Of a stretch of 64,000 nt of DNA, positions 63,465 through 64,000 are shown in pieces. The position numbers and the translations under genes are program-made. This DNA is from Mermis nigrescens (taxonomy: Eukaryota > Nematoda > Enoplea > Mermithida > Mermithidae). Within the stretch, counting starts at the first letter, position 1. Every line of letters starts with the position of its first letter. Below the pieces are notes generated by a model that did not search any database, was not told where the DNA came from, and saw only the letters and a list, made by a program, of their open reading frames with translations. The stretch covers positions 434,001-498,000 of the forward strand of contig JAVLUZ010000509.1 in the NCBI GenBank assembly GCA_036768485.1, given 5' to 3'.

Positions 63465-64000
63465 TCACACCCTATCCTGAAAATTTGAGCTAAATGCGCC
63501 CTATAGTTCTTGAAATATAATGCTGCATGAAAGTGTAAAGTAAATTGGTATACTATAGATTCATGTTTATATTAATAACATAACACATGCAACATATGTT
63601 GACCCTATCCTGAAAATTTGAGCTAAATCCACCCTATAGTTCTTGAAATATAGTGCTATATGAGAAAGGGTAAAGTAAATTGGTATACTGTAGATTGCAT
63701 GTTCATATTAATAATATAACACATGCAACATATGTTAACCCTATCCTGAAAATTTGAGCTGAATCCACACTATAGTTTTTGAAATATAGTGCTATATGAG
63801 AAAGTGTAAAGTAAATTGGTATACAGTAGACTGCGTCCTGAAATTCTGTACATAGCATGCCTTGTCTATATACGCCATATCCTGAAAATTTGAGCTAAAT
63901 CCACCATATAGTTCTTGAAATATAGTGTTATATAAGAAAGTGTAAAAAATAAATTGGTATACTGTATAATACATGCTCATATCAATAGAATAACACAATA
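63465..64000 (-). repeat. 135-bp satellite, right arm (runs off the window)
   Basis: Reverse-complement units with GTAAATTGGTATAC at about 63540, 63676 and 63811 and a variant near 63952, spacing about 136 bp. It continues past the window end. Confidence 0.85.

Larger units (their letters stand above)
55258..64000. repeat. Giant palindrome, arms at least 4 kb
   Basis: The left arm, from about 55258 to 59765, is matched in reverse complement by 59915-64000. The matching order is: 135-bp satellite, GTCAGTAAGCCTAGCAGG / CCTGCTTAGGCTTACTGAC, the AAACGCAC/ACACACA tract, the 56570-56800 block, the 20-bp satellite at 57390, the second 20-bp satellite at 58280, and AAGTGTGTGTTAAACTTAC near 59080. 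The centre is about 59766-59914. Arms differ by scattered substitutions, indels and one MITE present only in the left arm. The right arm continues beyond the window. Confidence 0.9.

Noticed and set aside
55258..64000. Palindrome arms as the terminal inverted repeats of one large DNA transposon
   Set aside because: The centre is only about 150 bp and holds no gene, and the outer end of the right arm is outside the window, so termini and TSD cannot be tested.

Overview
This is nuclear DNA from an animal, most likely an invertebrate. It contains one spliced host gene and is otherwise built almost entirely of nested transposable elements. The base composition is AT-rich with long G and C runs. 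I see no bacterial-type gene, no CRISPR array, no rRNA and no tRNA gene that I can support. The species cannot be named from the sequence alone.

Host gene. Five exons on the + strand (18481-18525, 24803-24932, 30054-30133, 35943-36048, 36628-36725) join in phase into a 152-residue mitochondrial fission protein 1 (FIS1): an N-terminal helical/TPR-like domain followed by a C-terminal membrane anchor and a short basic tail. Its first three introns are 5-6 kb each and consist largely of transposons; the fourth is 579 bp and holds one MITE.

Left region, 1-7367: the tail of a Penelope-like element, a decayed Ty3/gypsy integrase cut by a hAT-type MITE, and a LINE on the - strand. The LINE's ORF1 (PHD-type zinc finger) and ORF2 (endonuclease plus reverse transcriptase) lie in one frame, separated by a single UAG. 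Beyond it is a MITE inserted inside another MITE.

7368-24350: two MULE-like elements with 9-bp target duplications and internal 20-bp minisatellites, and two copies in opposite orientation of a 2.5-kb non-autonomous hAT-like element with GGCCGAGG-rich ends. FIS1 exon 1 lies between these two copies.

24350-38420: FIS1 introns 2-4 and the 3' region, filled with at least six families of short hAT-like elements. Most have 8-bp target duplications and are nested up to three deep.

38420-54000: a Helitron inserted in a MITE, a GC-ended hAT-like element carrying a MITE and a Tc1/mariner-type foldback, a miniature LTR element with primer-binding site and polypurine tract, a gypsy RNase H scrap, a 3.2-kb region of AAGCAAG/CTTATAAG motifs, and a BEL/Pao pol pseudogene.

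54000-64000: satellite arrays and a very large palindrome. Its arms are at least 4 kb long and separated by about 150 bp; they carry two related 20-bp satellites and a 135-bp satellite. The right arm runs off the window.

Naming used below: MITE-A has ends CATACGTGGGCAGC...CACGCCCAGGTGTG (subtype A2 has CATAGGTGGGCAGCACC...CCCATGTGTG). Family B has CAGTGGCGGATC ends, family C CAGGCACGTAGC, family D CAGTGATCGGACCGAGG or TAGGGATCGGACGAGG, family E CAGGGGCGTAACC, and family F CAGGGCCCTGCGC. Target-site duplication is abbreviated TSD and terminal inverted repeat TIR.
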